64,000 nucleotides of DNA from Pseudoalteromonas sp. '520P1 No. 423' (GCF_001269985.1 NZ_BBZB01000001.1:2418001-2482000), one strand, 5' to 3'. Shown: positions 45,270 through 55,421, numbered from the stretch's first letter. Numbers and translations: made by a program. The notes: a model not told the origin generated them from the sequence alone.

Positions 45270-46487
45270 ATGTCAGATAATCAATTTCTAAAAAGTGTGA
45301 AGATGGCTTCGTCTGACGCAAAAGATAAAGATCCTTTATTTAAATTGTGGCAAAAAATTGAAAAACATCAAAAGCGCAATGCTAACTTAAAAACTAAAAT
45401 TAAAAAATTGTACGAACAGTTTTCCCTTGAGGTTACGCCAGTTGAACAAAAGCAATCATTAGCAATCGCAGAGCAGATCCGTGTTTTAACGCCTTTTGTT
45501 AGCCGTAAAACCCTTTCAGGTTATGAAAGAGAAGAGTTGATCAATTGGCTACATCAAGACCTTGATTATTTAAGCCAAAATCCTTTTTCTGCTGATATTG
45601 ATATTAGGTTGTTAGAGATTAATTTAGATAAAGAAATAGGGGTAATCAATAACCACAAAATTAATAAGTTAACAGCTGAAGACCTTGATGATTTACGCCA
45701 AACGATATCCTTTAATGTGTCTCCTGATTTAGAGTTGTCTGATGACGACTTACGCGCAATTGCAGCCGACCCAGAAAAACTAATGGATTTTTTAGAAAAG
45801 CTAGATACGCAATCAGAAAATGATAATGATGAGTTTTTTGATGATAATGATGAGCTTTTTGATGATGAAGATGAATTTGAATCGTCTTTTTTTAATGATT
45901 TTTATAACCAACAGCAAGAGTATTTTACGCAAGAAAACGAAAAAAATAATCAGCATCAAGCCACACTAGAACGATTATTTAAAGGTAGCCAATTAAGTAA
46001 AATGTATAAACGGCTAGCAGCTAAACTTCACCCAGACAAAGAACAAGATCCTGATAAAAAACAGTTTAAGCATCAATTAATGCAGCAATTGTCACAAGCT
46101 CGTAAAGATAAAGACGGGTTTACTATTGTGCAGATATATTTACAGAATTTTGATGACGATGTTGTTTTTGACAGTGTTACTTTAGACAATTTATTGCCTT
46201 TATTACGTGCTAAAGTGGCTGAACTTAATGAAGAGTATACTGATATTAAAGAGCAAGAAGATATACAAACCGTTGTATGGCATAAGTTTAATGGCCGAAG
46301 TAAGGCAATAATAGCTAAAAATATTCAGCAACATATACAGGTGCTAGAAGATGAATGCACACAAATAAGCGCTGATATAGCAAGTTATCGAACAGTTAAA
46401 GATATTAAACATACACTAAGATTACGTAGGCAGAAATATGAGATGGAAATGTTTGAAAGCATGGCGTTTGATTCAACACCGTTTTAA
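45270..46487 (+). CDS. J-domain-like (DnaJ-type) protein with acidic middle region
   Basis: 405 aa. A helical N-terminus (IEKHQKRNANLKTKIKKLYE) is followed by a strongly acidic stretch (about 180-215, runs of Asp/Glu/Phe such as DEFFDDNDELFDDEDEFE). Near residues 235-285, SKMYKRLAAKLHPDKEQDPD contains the HPD tripeptide of J domains, then HQLMQQLSQARKDKDGFTI. The C-terminal part is coiled-coil-like. The likely role is an Hsp70 co-chaperone with an unusual internal J domain. No SD is obvious before the ATG. Transcribed alone, downstream of the long REP array. Confidence 0.75.
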   Translation: MSDNQFLKSVKMASSDAKDKDPLFKLWQKIEKHQKRNANLKTKIKKLYEQFSLEVTPVEQKQSLAIAEQIRVLTPFVSRKTLSGYEREELINWLHQDLDYLSQNPFSADIDIRLLEINLDKEIGVINNHKINKLTAEDLDDLRQTISFNVSPDLELSDDDLRAIAADPEKLMDFLEKLDTQSENDNDEFFDDNDELFDDEDEFESSFFNDFYNQQQEYFTQENEKNNQHQATLERLFKGSQLSKMYKRLAAKLHPDKEQDPDKKQFKHQLMQQLSQARKDKDGFTIVQIYLQNFDDDVVFDSVTLDNLLPLLRAKVAELNEEYTDIKEQEDIQTVVWHKFNGRSKAIIAKNIQQHIQVLEDECTQISADIASYRTVKDIKHTLRLRRQKYEMEMFESMAFDSTPF

Positions 46488-46837
46488 GTGTGCTTGAGCC
46501 TGTAAATAATTTTCCGATAACTGTTTCTATATTACTCTAGTATCGGCATCTATGCATGCAAAGCTTCTCCTGCAAGTTCGGTGTTGACAGGTTAATATTG
46601 CATTTGGTTTTGTAGTTTTCCTTTAGGTTTATACCTATTTAGACAATTAGTTTCATTATAATGTCATAATTGTAAAAGCTAATGTACGATAGTCCTGCCG
46701 TTTTACATCTACGAAAATTTTATTTTGGCTATTTTTTTTGACTAAGATGCTTTAGTAGCGCAGAATAGCCGCGTTTTGATACATTATAACATTTTTATGA
46801 GTCACATTAAAAACAAGAATATTTTATTAGGGATACT
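46488..46837. other. Intergenic region with one degenerate REP pair
   Basis: GCAAAGCTTCTCCTGCAAG near 46559 and TTTTGTAGTTTTCCTTTAGG near 46608 look like decayed REP arms. The rest should contain the promoter of the S46 peptidase; AGGGATACT lies just before its ATG. No gene seen. Confidence 0.55.
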
Positions 46838-49021
46838 ATGAATAAATTTAAAAAACTCTTAATGTTGCCAGTTGTGGCATTAAGCAGTACGGCTGTATTA
46901 GCCGATGAAGGTATGTGGCAACCAAACCAATTACCTACAATTGCAAAAGAGTTAACTAACGCAGGTTTAAAGTTAAATCCAAATGATTTAACAGACTTAA
47001 CTGGCTTTCCTATGGGCGCAATTGTTAGCCTTGGTGGTTGTACTGCTTCTTTTGTTTCAGATAAAGGATTAGTTGCCAGTAACCATCACTGTGTTTATGG
47101 CTCAGTTCAATACAACTCAACTGCTGAAAATAACTTACTTAAAAATGGTTTTTTAGCTAAAAGTTTTAACGAAGAATTACCTGCAACACCTGGTAGCCGT
47201 ATTTATGTTACTGAAGAAATTACTGAAGTAACTAAGTCGGTAAAAGCTGGTATTACTGACAATATGCCAGGTAGCGATCGTTATAAAGCAATTGATACAA
47301 ATTCTAAAAAACTAGTAGCTGAATGTGAAAATGATGACAGATACCGTTGTAGTGTTGTTAACTTTCATGGTGGTTTAGAGTATTACTTATTTAAACAATT
47401 AACTATTCGTGATGTACGTTTAGTACATGCGCCAGCAAGCAGTGTTGGTAAATACGGCGGTGATATTGATAACTGGATGTGGCCACGTCATACGGGTGAT
47501 TACGGTTTTTACCGTGCTTACGTTGGAAAAGATGGTCAACCGGCAGATTTTCATAAAGACAATGTACCTTACGAACCAAAACACCACTTAAAAGTAAATA
47601 AGAGCAGTGTTGATGACGGTGATTACATCATGGTACTTGGTTACCCTGGTAGAACAAACCGTTACCGCACAGCTTATGAAGTAGAAAATACTTTTTCGTG
47701 GACTTACCCGCAAGCTAAAGCATACCGTGAAGAAATTATTGATTTAATTCATACACATTCTGAAGTAGGTAGTGAAGCACGCATTAAGTACGAAAGTACA
47801 TTAGCAAGCCTTGCTAACTATGCAAAAAACTATGGCTCTATGATCCACAGTTATAACAAAGGTACTTTTTTACAACGTAAGCAAGACTTAGAAGAAAATC
47901 TAGCTAAGTGGTTAAAGAGTAGCTCTAAACGTAATGCACAATATGGTGAAGCTTTATCTGGTTTAAATAAACTTATTAAACAAGATGACAAGCAACAAGC
48001 TCGCGACTTAATCTTAGGTTACATGCGTTATAGCAAAATGTTATCTACTGCTAATAAGTTACACCGTTTAGCTATTGAAAAACAAAAACCAAATCTTGAG
48101 CGTGAACGTGGTTATCAAGAGCGTGATTTAGCCCGTTTTGAGCAAGGCATGAAATCAGTTGACCGTCGTTATGACGAAAATATCGACCAAGAAATCCTTG
48201 TGGCTATGTTAAAGCACTATGTTACTTTACCTAAAGCAGATCGCCTTAAGTCTTACGATAAATTCTTTGGTTTAAATAATGTTACAGCTGAAAACTTTAA
48301 CGAGAAAAAGCTTCGCAAAAAGTTAAGCAAAATTTATAAGAAAACGACACTTAATTCTCAAGAGCAACGTTTAGCATTGATGGGTAACTCTGTTTCTGAT
48401 TTCAAAAACAGTAATGACCCATTTGTTCAGTTAGCTGTATCTAGCTTTAAAGAGCGTAAAGCGATTGAAGATGCTTCAAAAGAGTTAGCGGGTAATATTC
48501 AAGCTTACCGTCCTAAATATATGGAAGCATTAATTGCTTACTTTAATGATAAAAACCTACCAGTATACGCTGATGCAAACAGCACACTACGTATCACATA
48601 CGGTAATGTTAAAGGGTATTCTCCACAAGATGGTTTAACTGCTACACCTTATACAACGCTTGAAGGTATTGTTGCTAAAGATACGGGCATCGCTCCATTT
48701 GATGCACCTAAAAAGCAATTAGACTTAATCAACAAAAAACAGTACGGTGAGTACGCTAAACCTGCAATTGGTTCAGTACCAGTTAACTACCTAGGTACTT
48801 TAGATATTACAGGTGGTAACTCTGGTTCACCAACACTTAACGACAAAGCTGAATTTGTTGGTCTGGTTTTTGATGGTGTTTACGAAAGTATTATTGGTGA
48901 TTGGGATTACGATCCTAAGTTAAACCGTTCAATTCATGTTGATGTTCGTTATATGCTTTGGGTTATGGAGCACATTGATGGCGCAACTAACCTAATTGAA
49001 GAAATGGATATTGTTGAGTAA
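46838..49021 (+). CDS. S46-family dipeptidyl peptidase (DPP7/DPP11-like)
   Basis: 727 aa, normal for S46. Signal peptide ends at about TAVLA (residue 22). The catalytic triad is visible: His in LVASNHHCVYG (H83/H84), Asp in PRHTGDYGFYR (D221) and Ser in ITGGNSGSPTLND (S662). NWMWPRHTGD, MVLGYPGRTNRY and LVGLVFDGVYE are strong family signatures. The enzyme removes dipeptides from the N-terminus of peptides in the periplasm, feeding amino-acid uptake in marine heterotrophs. A single-gene unit with its own terminator. Confidence 0.96.
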   Translation: MNKFKKLLMLPVVALSSTAVLADEGMWQPNQLPTIAKELTNAGLKLNPNDLTDLTGFPMGAIVSLGGCTASFVSDKGLVASNHHCVYGSVQYNSTAENNLLKNGFLAKSFNEELPATPGSRIYVTEEITEVTKSVKAGITDNMPGSDRYKAIDTNSKKLVAECENDDRYRCSVVNFHGGLEYYLFKQLTIRDVRLVHAPASSVGKYGGDIDNWMWPRHTGDYGFYRAYVGKDGQPADFHKDNVPYEPKHHLKVNKSSVDDGDYIMVLGYPGRTNRYRTAYEVENTFSWTYPQAKAYREEIIDLIHTHSEVGSEARIKYESTLASLANYAKNYGSMIHSYNKGTFLQRKQDLEENLAKWLKSSSKRNAQYGEALSGLNKLIKQDDKQQARDLILGYMRYSKMLSTANKLHRLAIEKQKPNLERERGYQERDLARFEQGMKSVDRRYDENIDQEILVAMLKHYVTLPKADRLKSYDKFFGLNNVTAENFNEKKLRKKLSKIYKKTTLNSQEQRLALMGNSVSDFKNSNDPFVQLAVSSFKERKAIEDASKELAGNIQAYRPKYMEALIAYFNDKNLPVYADANSTLRITYGNVKGYSPQDGLTATPYTTLEGIVAKDTGIAPFDAPKKQLDLINKKQYGEYAKPAIGSVPVNYLGTLDITGGNSGSPTLNDKAEFVGLVFDGVYESIIGDWDYDPKLNRSIHVDVRYMLWVMEHIDGATNLIEEMDIVE

Positions 49022-49043
49022 TTTTTAGATTAAGGTTCCCGTC

Positions 49044-49072
49044 AAAATCCGGCTATATGCCGGATTTTTTTG
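49044..49072 (+). terminator. Terminator of the S46 peptidase gene
   Basis: AAATCCGGC / GCCGGATTT with a short TATAT loop and seven Ts, 23 bases after the stop. Confidence 0.9.
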
Positions 49073-49192
49073 TTTTAAAACCTGGTTTAATTTAAACAAT
49101 ATTATTAATAGAGGAGAGGGTTGAAGATTTGCCTTAGGCTAATATTTTTATAAAACTAAATGTATTTTATAACGTGACTATTTTATTAATAT

Positions 49193-50101
49193 TTATTTTA
49201 ACCAGTACTTAGATTCAATCTGGTTTGATTTTTCGGATAAATGATTGTTTTCTAAGTTAATCCAATTTCTATTTGGTTGGTTAATAAATTTTAATCCACT
49301 AATAATTACAGGGTGATGATTAAAATAGTTTAAAAAACTGCCATCATTATATGCGTTTTCTAATCCCAAATTAATAATCTTGGCAAGTTTTGTATTATGT
49401 TGTCCAACAAAGAAAAACGAAGGTAATCGATAAGAAAATAATAAATTTGGTTCAATGATAAGTGAGGGGTGTGATTTTACTACTATGTCATGCTCTGCTT
49501 GTATTTCGTGTGCTGCACGCGATATCGCATCAAAACGGCCACCTGCTAACATTGTAAATAGGTCATGATAAGCAGCTGTAATTACTCTAAGATCAGCATC
49601 TCTCATTATAGGTTCATCTGCCCAATCAAAACCTAGCCCAAAGTTAATGTTTGTTAATTGCTGTACTTTAGTTACATTTGCGAACGACAACATAGAAGTT
49701 TTAGTTGTCATCATTACTCTATAGCCCATTAAACCACGAAATACCGGGATGTAAATCGCTAACAATTGGTCCTCTTTGTATTTTGAAGTGCCCATAAATG
49801 CTAAATTAACAGGGCCATTTTTATTTAAACTGTTAATTAATCGCGCATGAGACATATCTTTTTCAATAACTGCATTCATTTTATATGGATAGCCACTTTT
49901 ATTTAAAGCTAGTTTTAATAACCCTATCCAATAATCTTCATCGGCAGATAATTTATTTTTTACTGTTCTTTGATAATAGCGAACTTGAATTGGTTGAGTT
50001 TGGTTAGTTATTAAAGGGTCATTGATAGTAGCGCTAACATGCGAGCTTGTTAATGAGGTTATATAGAGTATTAAAACAACGCTTAATGGATTTACCTGCA
50101 T
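49193..50101 (-). CDS. Periplasmic solute-binding (SBP_bac_3-like) protein
   Basis: 302 aa with a signal peptide (LSVVLILYITSLTSSHVSA). The mature part starts QVRYYQRTVKNKLSADEDYW and has VNLAFMGTSKYKEDQLLAIY, LTNINFGLGFDWADEPIM and MLAGGRFDAISRAAHEIQAE, typical of two-lobed type 2 periplasmic-binding proteins. No permease or ATPase genes are near, so it may be an orphan receptor or a sensor domain protein. The family name beyond solute-binding is uncertain. Confidence 0.7.
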   Translation of the reverse strand: MQVNPLSVVLILYITSLTSSHVSATINDPLITNQTQPIQVRYYQRTVKNKLSADEDYWIGLLKLALNKSGYPYKMNAVIEKDMSHARLINSLNKNGPVNLAFMGTSKYKEDQLLAIYIPVFRGLMGYRVMMTTKTSMLSFANVTKVQQLTNINFGLGFDWADEPIMRDADLRVITAAYHDLFTMLAGGRFDAISRAAHEIQAEHDIVVKSHPSLIIEPNLLFSYRLPSFFFVGQHNTKLAKIINLGLENAYNDGSFLNYFNHHPVIISGLKFINQPNRNWINLENNHLSEKSNQIESKYWLK

Positions 50102-50438
50102 TAACTCTCACCTGATTAAATTAAGCTTATTGGTAAATTTTAGCAAAAGAGTGAATTAAAGGACAATAAATGCAATTTTAAAATTACTTTTTATACCGAT
50201 ATGTTTAATTTTATAAAATAATTGGTTGTTTATTGATCTAAAACATATGTATGAATAAGTATTAAAATTGGATTGTGCTTTTTAGTTTCCACATAAACAA
50301 CCAGCTATAAGTAAAGTCATAAAATTGCTTTAGTTGAATTTGTTGTTTGTAATAAATGACTATAACTTTCGAGTTGAATTTGATTTTGACGAAATAAATG
50401 CTTTTATTTAATACATATACCTTTTTTGAGTGTTGTAT

Positions 50439-51155
50439 ATGCGTCATACACTGTTTACAGAAGATTTATTAGACATCCCCGTTCCTTATAATGTACCTAC
50501 ATTAACTCATGAAACACCTGAACTTAATAAAAACTATTGGATTATTGATGATTTCTTTAGTCATAAAGATGCCATTGCAATTGCGAATCAATGTTTAAAC
50601 AAAGATAAAAAGAAATGGAAGTTAGGCAGCCCATATACCAATGAACTTTGGCCTGGTATGCGTGCAGCTAAAGCACTTAAAAAGGCACAACTAGAAAAAG
50701 TAGAGGCTTGGATAAAAAGTAAAATCAATAAAGACAAAATATGGGTAGTCGAAAGTGACGATGTTATTGTTGATTCAAACACTGCAATTTTAGTAGGTGC
50801 GAAAGAGGGGAAATCGCGGCCACACGTAGATAATCGTAAGTTATGTAAATATGGCGCTGTTTTATATTTGAATCAAAATCCCGCACCAGATTCTGGCACT
50901 TCATTTTATAGATTAAAATATGCAAATGGTGCTGCTGGTGGAAATTTAGTACAAGATCCCTATAAAAATTTAGTTGATGCTTTACATACTCAAGCATTAC
51001 CATCTGATGCCTGGTATGTAGATCACAGTATTGAAAATAAATTTAATAGATTAATTTTGTTTAAAGGTAATATGGTACATAGCGCGAGTAGTTATTTTGG
51101 AACCGATAAAAGAGATAAGCGTTTGGCAGTTACATTTTTTTATATGTCGGAATAA
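50439..51155 (+). CDS. DUF6445 family protein (2OG-Fe(II) oxygenase-like)
   Basis: 238 aa from the ATG at 50439; the upstream GTG/TTG codons in frame are less likely. KNYWIIDDFFSH, then SRPHVDNRKLCKYGAVLYLN carries an HxD metal pair, and NRLILFKGNMVHSASSYFG supplies the distal His and the Arg region. This cupin-like order is that of 2-oxoglutarate/Fe(II) oxygenases to which DUF6445 appears related. Such genes often sit near tryptophan halogenase or TonB-receptor genes, but none is nearby here. Substrate unknown. Confidence 0.78.
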   Translation: MRHTLFTEDLLDIPVPYNVPTLTHETPELNKNYWIIDDFFSHKDAIAIANQCLNKDKKKWKLGSPYTNELWPGMRAAKALKKAQLEKVEAWIKSKINKDKIWVVESDDVIVDSNTAILVGAKEGKSRPHVDNRKLCKYGAVLYLNQNPAPDSGTSFYRLKYANGAAGGNLVQDPYKNLVDALHTQALPSDAWYVDHSIENKFNRLILFKGNMVHSASSYFGTDKRDKRLAVTFFYMSE

Positions 51156-51189
51156 TTAGGGTTATGAGTTAATAGTTAAATAGTGAAGT

Positions 51190-51955
51190 TTTGTTGGTTG
51201 GCCTTTAGGCTGACTGGGCGAATTTTGATGGCCCTTGAAAAGCTAAAGCTTCTCCTACAGGTTTTGAGATTTATTTGTAGGTTGGCCTTTAGGCTGACTG
51301 GGTGAATTTTGATGGCCCTTGAAAAGCTACCGATAACTGCTCCTACGTTGTTATTGTAATGAAATATATACTTTTTAGCCTTGCTTACAATATTTTGTTT
51401 TTATGTTTACTTTTGAAAGGCTAAAGCCTCTCCTACAAGTTTAGTGTTTCCGGTTAAATATTGTTTTTGTTTATTTGTAGGTTGGCCTTTAGGCTGACTG
51501 GGTGAATTTTGATTGCCCTTGAAAAGCTACCGATAACTGCTCCTACGTTGTTATTGTAATGAAATATATACTTTTTAGCCTTGCTTACAATATTTTGTTT
51601 TTATGTTTACTTTTGAAAGGCTAAAGCCTCTCCTACAAGTTTAGTGTTTCCGGTTAAATATTGTTTTTGTTTATTTGTAGGTTGACCTTTAGGCTGACTG
51701 GGCGAATTTTGATGGCCCTTGAAAAGCTAAAGCTTCTCCTACAGGTTTTGAGGTTTATTTGTAGGTTGGCCTTTAGGCTGACTGGGTGAATTTTGATGGC
51801 CCTTGAAAAGCTAAAGCTTCTCCTACAGGTTTTGAGATTTATTTGTAGGTTGGCCTTTAGGCTGACTGGGTGAATTTTGATGGCCTCTGAAAAGCTAAAG
51901 CTTCTCCTACAGGTTTTGAGATTTATTTGTAGGTTGGCCTTTAGGCTGATTTTTT
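51190..51955. repeat. REP array with alternating 84-bp and 200-bp units
   Basis: GGCCTTTAGG recurs at 51200, 51284, 51484, 51684 (GACC), 51768, 51852 and 51936: spacings 84, 200, 200, 84, 84, 84. The 84-bp unit pairs GTTGGCC-TTTA-GGCTGAC with GAAAAGC-TAAA-GCTTCTC. The 200-bp unit adds GAAAAGCTACCGATAACTGC and GAAAGGC-TAAA-GCCTCTC. The array borders the ribosomal-protein operon. Confidence 0.92.
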
Positions 51956-51956
51956 T

Positions 51957-52317
51957 ACAAGCGAGGCTGAATCTATGATTATTTTTGATAGGGATAACTT
52001 TTATTTTGAATGATATATATACAAATCAGTATTTTAAATGTGCAGCTTAGTTATTTTTGTAGTGTAAAGCTCACTTAAATCATATAAAATCATCTTATAT
52101 AGTGTTATTCCACCAATTTTTAGTAGTGGAGTTGAACTATTACCGAGTAGAATACAGGGCTGATTTTTCTAGGTCGAACTAAAAACACTGATTTAATTCA
52201 AACTGTTTTAATATCGCTGGAACAAATCGGTAGGCTCATCAATATGATTCTATATTTAAAAAAGTTAATCTAAAAGTATAGCCAACTGGCACTTTTAGAT
52301 AGCTACGGAGATGACTC
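51957..52317. other. Leader region upstream of rpmJ; no secY
   Basis: About 360 bases between the REP array and rpmJ. I find no trace of secY, which usually precedes rpmJ. The region should contain the promoter that now drives the alpha operon; GGAG lies before the rpmJ ATG. Confidence 0.6.
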
Positions 52318-52431
52318 ATGAAAGTACGTGCATCCGTTAAAAAGATTTGCCGTAATTGTAAAGTTATTAAACGTGCCGGTGTTGTACGTGTAATTTGCAT
52401 AGAGCCTAAGCATAAGCAAAGGCAAGGTTAA
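52318..52431 (+). CDS. rpmJ: 50S ribosomal protein L36
   Basis: 37 aa: [20 protein letters not shown], then [13 protein letters not shown] at the end. The zinc ligands C11, C14, C27 and H33 are all present, so this is the zinc-binding (C+) form. CGGAG lies 8 bases before the ATG. It binds 23S rRNA in the large subunit. First gene of the group here because secY is absent upstream. Confidence 0.97.
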   Translation: MKVRASVKKICRNCKVIKRAGVVRVICIEPKHKQRQG

Positions 52432-52489
52432 TTAAGAAATCGTGCAGTCTAAGCTAACTATTTATATATAAGTAGCTTGGTCTGTTTAT

Positions 52490-52586
52490 TTAGATGATTT
52501 GGTCATTAGTTGGGTATCCTAACGGGCTTTCCAACAAATTGATTACCAGATCCAAATTAGGAGATGTGTTAGTGGCCCGTATTGCT
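52490..52586 (+). promoter_or_regulatory. Alpha-operon leader (S4 repressor-binding site, Alpha_RBS-like)
   Basis: Between rpmJ and rpsM, GGTATCCTAACGGGCTTTCC and the following CAACAAATT, TAGGAGATG and GTG start closely parallel the E. coli alpha-operon leader (GAGTATCCT...ACGGGCTTTT...TAGGAG...GTGGCCCGT). In E. coli this folds into a nested pseudoknot to which S4 (RpsD) binds, repressing rpsM and the following genes. The GTG start codon itself is part of the element. Confidence 0.8.
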
Positions 52587-52928
52587 GGCATTAACGTTCC
52601 TGATCATAAACACGCAGTAGTAGCTATTACTGCCATTTATGGTGTTGGTACAACTCGCGCTAAATCAATTTTAGCTGCGACAGGAATCGCTGAATCTACA
52701 AAGATCAGTGAACTAAATGAAGAAACACTTGATCAACTTCGTGAAGAAGTAGGTAAGTACACTGTTGAAGGTGATCTTCGCCGTGAAGTTACTTTAAATA
52801 TCAAACGTCTTATGGACCTTGGTTGTTATCGTGGTCTTCGTCACCGTCGCTCTTTACCACTACGTGGTCAAAGAACTAAGACTAACGCGCGTACTCGTAA
52901 GGGTCCACGTAAGCCTATCAAGCGATAA
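52572..52928 (+). CDS. rpsM: 30S ribosomal protein S13
   Basis: 118 aa from GTG at 52572, the E. coli length; AGGAG lies 8 bases upstream. The longer open frame from 52494 is leader sequence. It starts (M)[18 protein letters not shown], with the helix-two-turn-helix [16 protein letters not shown] and the basic tail [18 protein letters not shown]. Contacts 16S rRNA in the small-subunit head and L5 across the bridge. GTG start and S4-controlled leader are conserved features of the alpha operon. Confidence 0.97.
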   Translation: MARIAGINVPDHKHAVVAITAIYGVGTTRAKSILAATGIAESTKISELNEETLDQLREEVGKYTVEGDLRREVTLNIKRLMDLGCYRGLRHRRSLPLRGQRTKTNARTRKGPRKPIKR

Positions 52929-52940
52929 GGGATATAGATT

Positions 52941-53327
52941 ATGGCTAAAGCACCAGTTCGTCGTAAGAAGGTAAAAAAACAAGTTGCTGATGGTATGGCT
53001 CATGTTCATGCTTCTTTCAACAACACTATTGTAACTATTTCAGATCGTCAAGGTAATGCTTTATCTTGGGCAACTGCAGGTGGTTCAGGTTTCCGTGGTT
53101 CACGTAAATCTACGCCATTCGCTGCACAGGTTGCTGCTGAGCGTGCAGGTAATGCCGCTAAAGAATACGGTTTGAAAAACCTTGAAGTATTTATTAAAGG
53201 TCCAGGTCCAGGCCGTGAGTCTGCTGTTCGTGCATTAAATGCTGCTGGTTTTAGAATTACAAACATTACTGACGTGACGCCGATACCACACAATGGTTGT
53301 CGTCCACCGAAGAAACGTCGCGTATAA
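52941..53327 (+). CDS. rpsK: 30S ribosomal protein S11
   Basis: 128 aa, full length. [40 protein letters not shown] and the C-terminal [17 protein letters not shown] end (here [13 protein letters not shown]) are diagnostic. Binds 16S rRNA on the platform with S18 and S6. 12 bases after rpsM, in the same operon. Confidence 0.98.
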   Translation: MAKAPVRRKKVKKQVADGMAHVHASFNNTIVTISDRQGNALSWATAGGSGFRGSRKSTPFAAQVAAERAGNAAKEYGLKNLEVFIKGPGPGRESAVRALNAAGFRITNITDVTPIPHNGCRPPKKRRV

Positions 53328-53348
53328 CAATAGGTTAGGAGAAAGAAC

Positions 53349-53969
53349 ATGGCTAGATATTTGGGCCCTACGCTCAAGCTAAGTCGTCGTGAAGGTACTG
53401 ACCTGTTCCTTAAGAGCGGCGTTAGAGCTATCGACTCTAAGTGTAAATTAGAGACTGCACCTGGTCAGCATGGCGCTCGTAAGGGTCGTCTATCTGATTA
53501 CGGTTTACAATTACGTGAAAAGCAAAAAGTACGTCGTATGTACGGTGTATTAGAAAAGCAATTCCGTAATTACTACAAAGATGCTGCACGTATCAAGGGT
53601 AATACAGGTGAAAACTTGTTACAACTTCTTGAGCAACGTCTTGATAATGTTGTATATCGCATGGGTTTTGCAAGTACACGCGCTGAAGCACGTCAACTTG
53701 TATCTCACAAAGCGATTATGGTTAATGGTCGTGTTGTTAACATTCCTTCATTTCGTATCACTGCAGAAGACACTGTTGTGATCCGTGAGAAGTCGAAAAA
53801 ACAATCACGTATCATCGCTGCGCTAGAGTTGGCTTCACAACGTGAAAAACCAACTTGGGTTGAAGTAGACAATAAAGCACTTGAAGGCGTATTTAAACGT
53901 CTACCTGAGCGTTCTGATCTGTCTGCAGAAATAAATGAACAGCTAATCGTCGAACTTTACTCGAAGTAA
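53349..53969 (+). CDS. rpsD: 30S ribosomal protein S4
   Basis: 206 aa, full length. [20 protein letters not shown] start, S4 domain [20 protein letters not shown] then [18 protein letters not shown]. Primary 16S rRNA binder and, in gamma-proteobacteria, the translational repressor of this operon through the leader before rpsM. AGGAG precedes the ATG. Confidence 0.98.
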   Translation: MARYLGPTLKLSRREGTDLFLKSGVRAIDSKCKLETAPGQHGARKGRLSDYGLQLREKQKVRRMYGVLEKQFRNYYKDAARIKGNTGENLLQLLEQRLDNVVYRMGFASTRAEARQLVSHKAIMVNGRVVNIPSFRITAEDTVVIREKSKKQSRIIAALELASQREKPTWVEVDNKALEGVFKRLPERSDLSAEINEQLIVELYSK

Positions 53970-53994
53970 AGTTAAGAGTTAAGAGAGGATAAAA

Positions 53995-54984
53995 ATGCAG
54001 GGTTCTGTAACCGAATTTCTAAAGCCAAAACTAGTTGCTATTGAAGCAGTTAGCCCAACGCGTTCTAAAGTAGCATTAGAGCCATTAGAGCGTGGCTTTG
54101 GTCATACACTTGGTAATGCTTTACGTCGTATATTGTTATCATCCATGCCAGGATGTGCAGCTACTGAAGTTGAAATTGATGGCGTATTGCACGAAAACAG
54201 TACAAAAGAAGACGTTCAAGAAGACATCATCGACATTTTACTTAATCTAAAAGGCCTAGCGGTTACTTTAGAAGATGAAGTAAATGATGTGTTTATTACG
54301 TTGACTAAATCAGGCAAAGGTCCTGTAACTGCGGCAGATATTCAGCACGATGGTACAGTAGTTATTGCTAATCCTGATCATGTTATTTGTAATTTAACAA
54401 CAGATAGCAGTTCGGTTAACATGAGAATTCATGTTGAACGTGGTCGTGGTTATGTACCAGCGGCAAGCCGTTTATCCTCTGAAGGCGATGAGCGCCCAGC
54501 TGGTGTATTGTTGCTTGATGCATCATATAGCCCAGTTGAGCGTATTGCGTACTCGGTTGAATCAGCGCGTGTAGAACAGCGTACAGATTTAGATAAGTTA
54601 ATTATCGACATGGAAACTAATGGTACTTTGGATCCAGAAGAAGCGATCCGCCGTGCTTCAGCCATTATGGCTGATCAGCTAGATGCATTTGTTGATGCAC
54701 GTGAAATAGCTGCACCAGAAGAGAAAGATGAGAAGCCTGAATTCGATCCAATTCTTCTTCGTCCTGTTGATGATCTTGAGCTAACTGTTCGTTCTGCGAA
54801 CTGTTTGAAAGCCGAACAAATTCAATATATTGGTGATTTGGTACAATGTACTGAAGTTGCACTTCTTAAAGCGCCTAATTTAGGTAAGAAGTCTCTAACT
54901 GAAATCAAAGATGTATTAGCTTCACGTGGTCTTTCTCTAGGTATGCGCCTAGAAAACTGGCCACCTGCAAGTCTAGCTGAATAA
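53995..54984 (+). CDS. rpoA: RNA polymerase alpha subunit
   Basis: 329 aa, as in E. coli. The N-terminal dimerisation domain has [20 protein letters not shown] and the C-terminal DNA-binding domain has [20 protein letters not shown] and [27 protein letters not shown] lies 8 bases upstream. Embedded in the ribosomal operon as is universal in the class. Confidence 0.98.
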   Translation: MQGSVTEFLKPKLVAIEAVSPTRSKVALEPLERGFGHTLGNALRRILLSSMPGCAATEVEIDGVLHENSTKEDVQEDIIDILLNLKGLAVTLEDEVNDVFITLTKSGKGPVTAADIQHDGTVVIANPDHVICNLTTDSSSVNMRIHVERGRGYVPAASRLSSEGDERPAGVLLLDASYSPVERIAYSVESARVEQRTDLDKLIIDMETNGTLDPEEAIRRASAIMADQLDAFVDAREIAAPEEKDEKPEFDPILLRPVDDLELTVRSANCLKAEQIQYIGDLVQCTEVALLKAPNLGKKSLTEIKDVLASRGLSLGMRLENWPPASLAE

Positions 54985-55022
54985 TCCAAATCACTGGATA
55001 AATTTATATATAAGGATAGGTC

Positions 55023-55421
55023 ATGCGCCATCGTAAGAGTGGTCGTCAATTAAACCGTAACAGCAGTCATCGTAAAGCGATGTTCAGCAATATGGCGGGT
55101 TCACTGGTGAAGCACCAAATCATCAGAACAACTTTGCCTAAAGCAAAAGAGTTACGTAGTGTAATTGAACCTTTAATCACGCTAGCTAAAACTGACAGTG
55201 TTGCAAATCGTCGTTTAGCATTTGCTCGTACACGTGATAAAGAAGTTGTTGGTATTTTATTTAACGAGCTTGGTCCTCGTTTTGCAAACCGTCCAGGTGG
55301 CTACACTCGTATTCTTAAGTGTGGTTTCCGTACAGGTGATAAAGCACCAATGGCTTACATTGAACTAATTGATCGCCCAGCGACTGAAGAAGTTCAAGAA
55401 GAAGTACAGTCAGCAGAATAA
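55023..55421 (+). CDS. rplQ: 50S ribosomal protein L17
   Basis: 132 aa. [20 protein letters not shown] start and [20 protein letters not shown] are diagnostic; the C-terminus ends in a short acidic extension ([11 protein letters not shown]). Last gene of the operon, with a strong terminator after it. Confidence 0.98.
   Translation: MRHRKSGRQLNRNSSHRKAMFSNMAGSLVKHQIIRTTLPKAKELRSVIEPLITLAKTDSVANRRLAFARTRDKEVVGILFNELGPRFANRPGGYTRILKCGFRTGDKAPMAYIELIDRPATEEVQEEVQSAE

Noticed and set aside
52494..52571. N-terminal extension of rpsM from the upstream ATG
   Set aside because: S13 is 118 aa with an ARIAGI start; the GTG at 52572 has AGGAG upstream and the extra sequence is the S4-binding leader.
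53048..53377. 109-aa ORF antisense to rpsK
   Set aside because: Shadow of a highly conserved ribosomal gene with matching codon periodicity on the plus strand.
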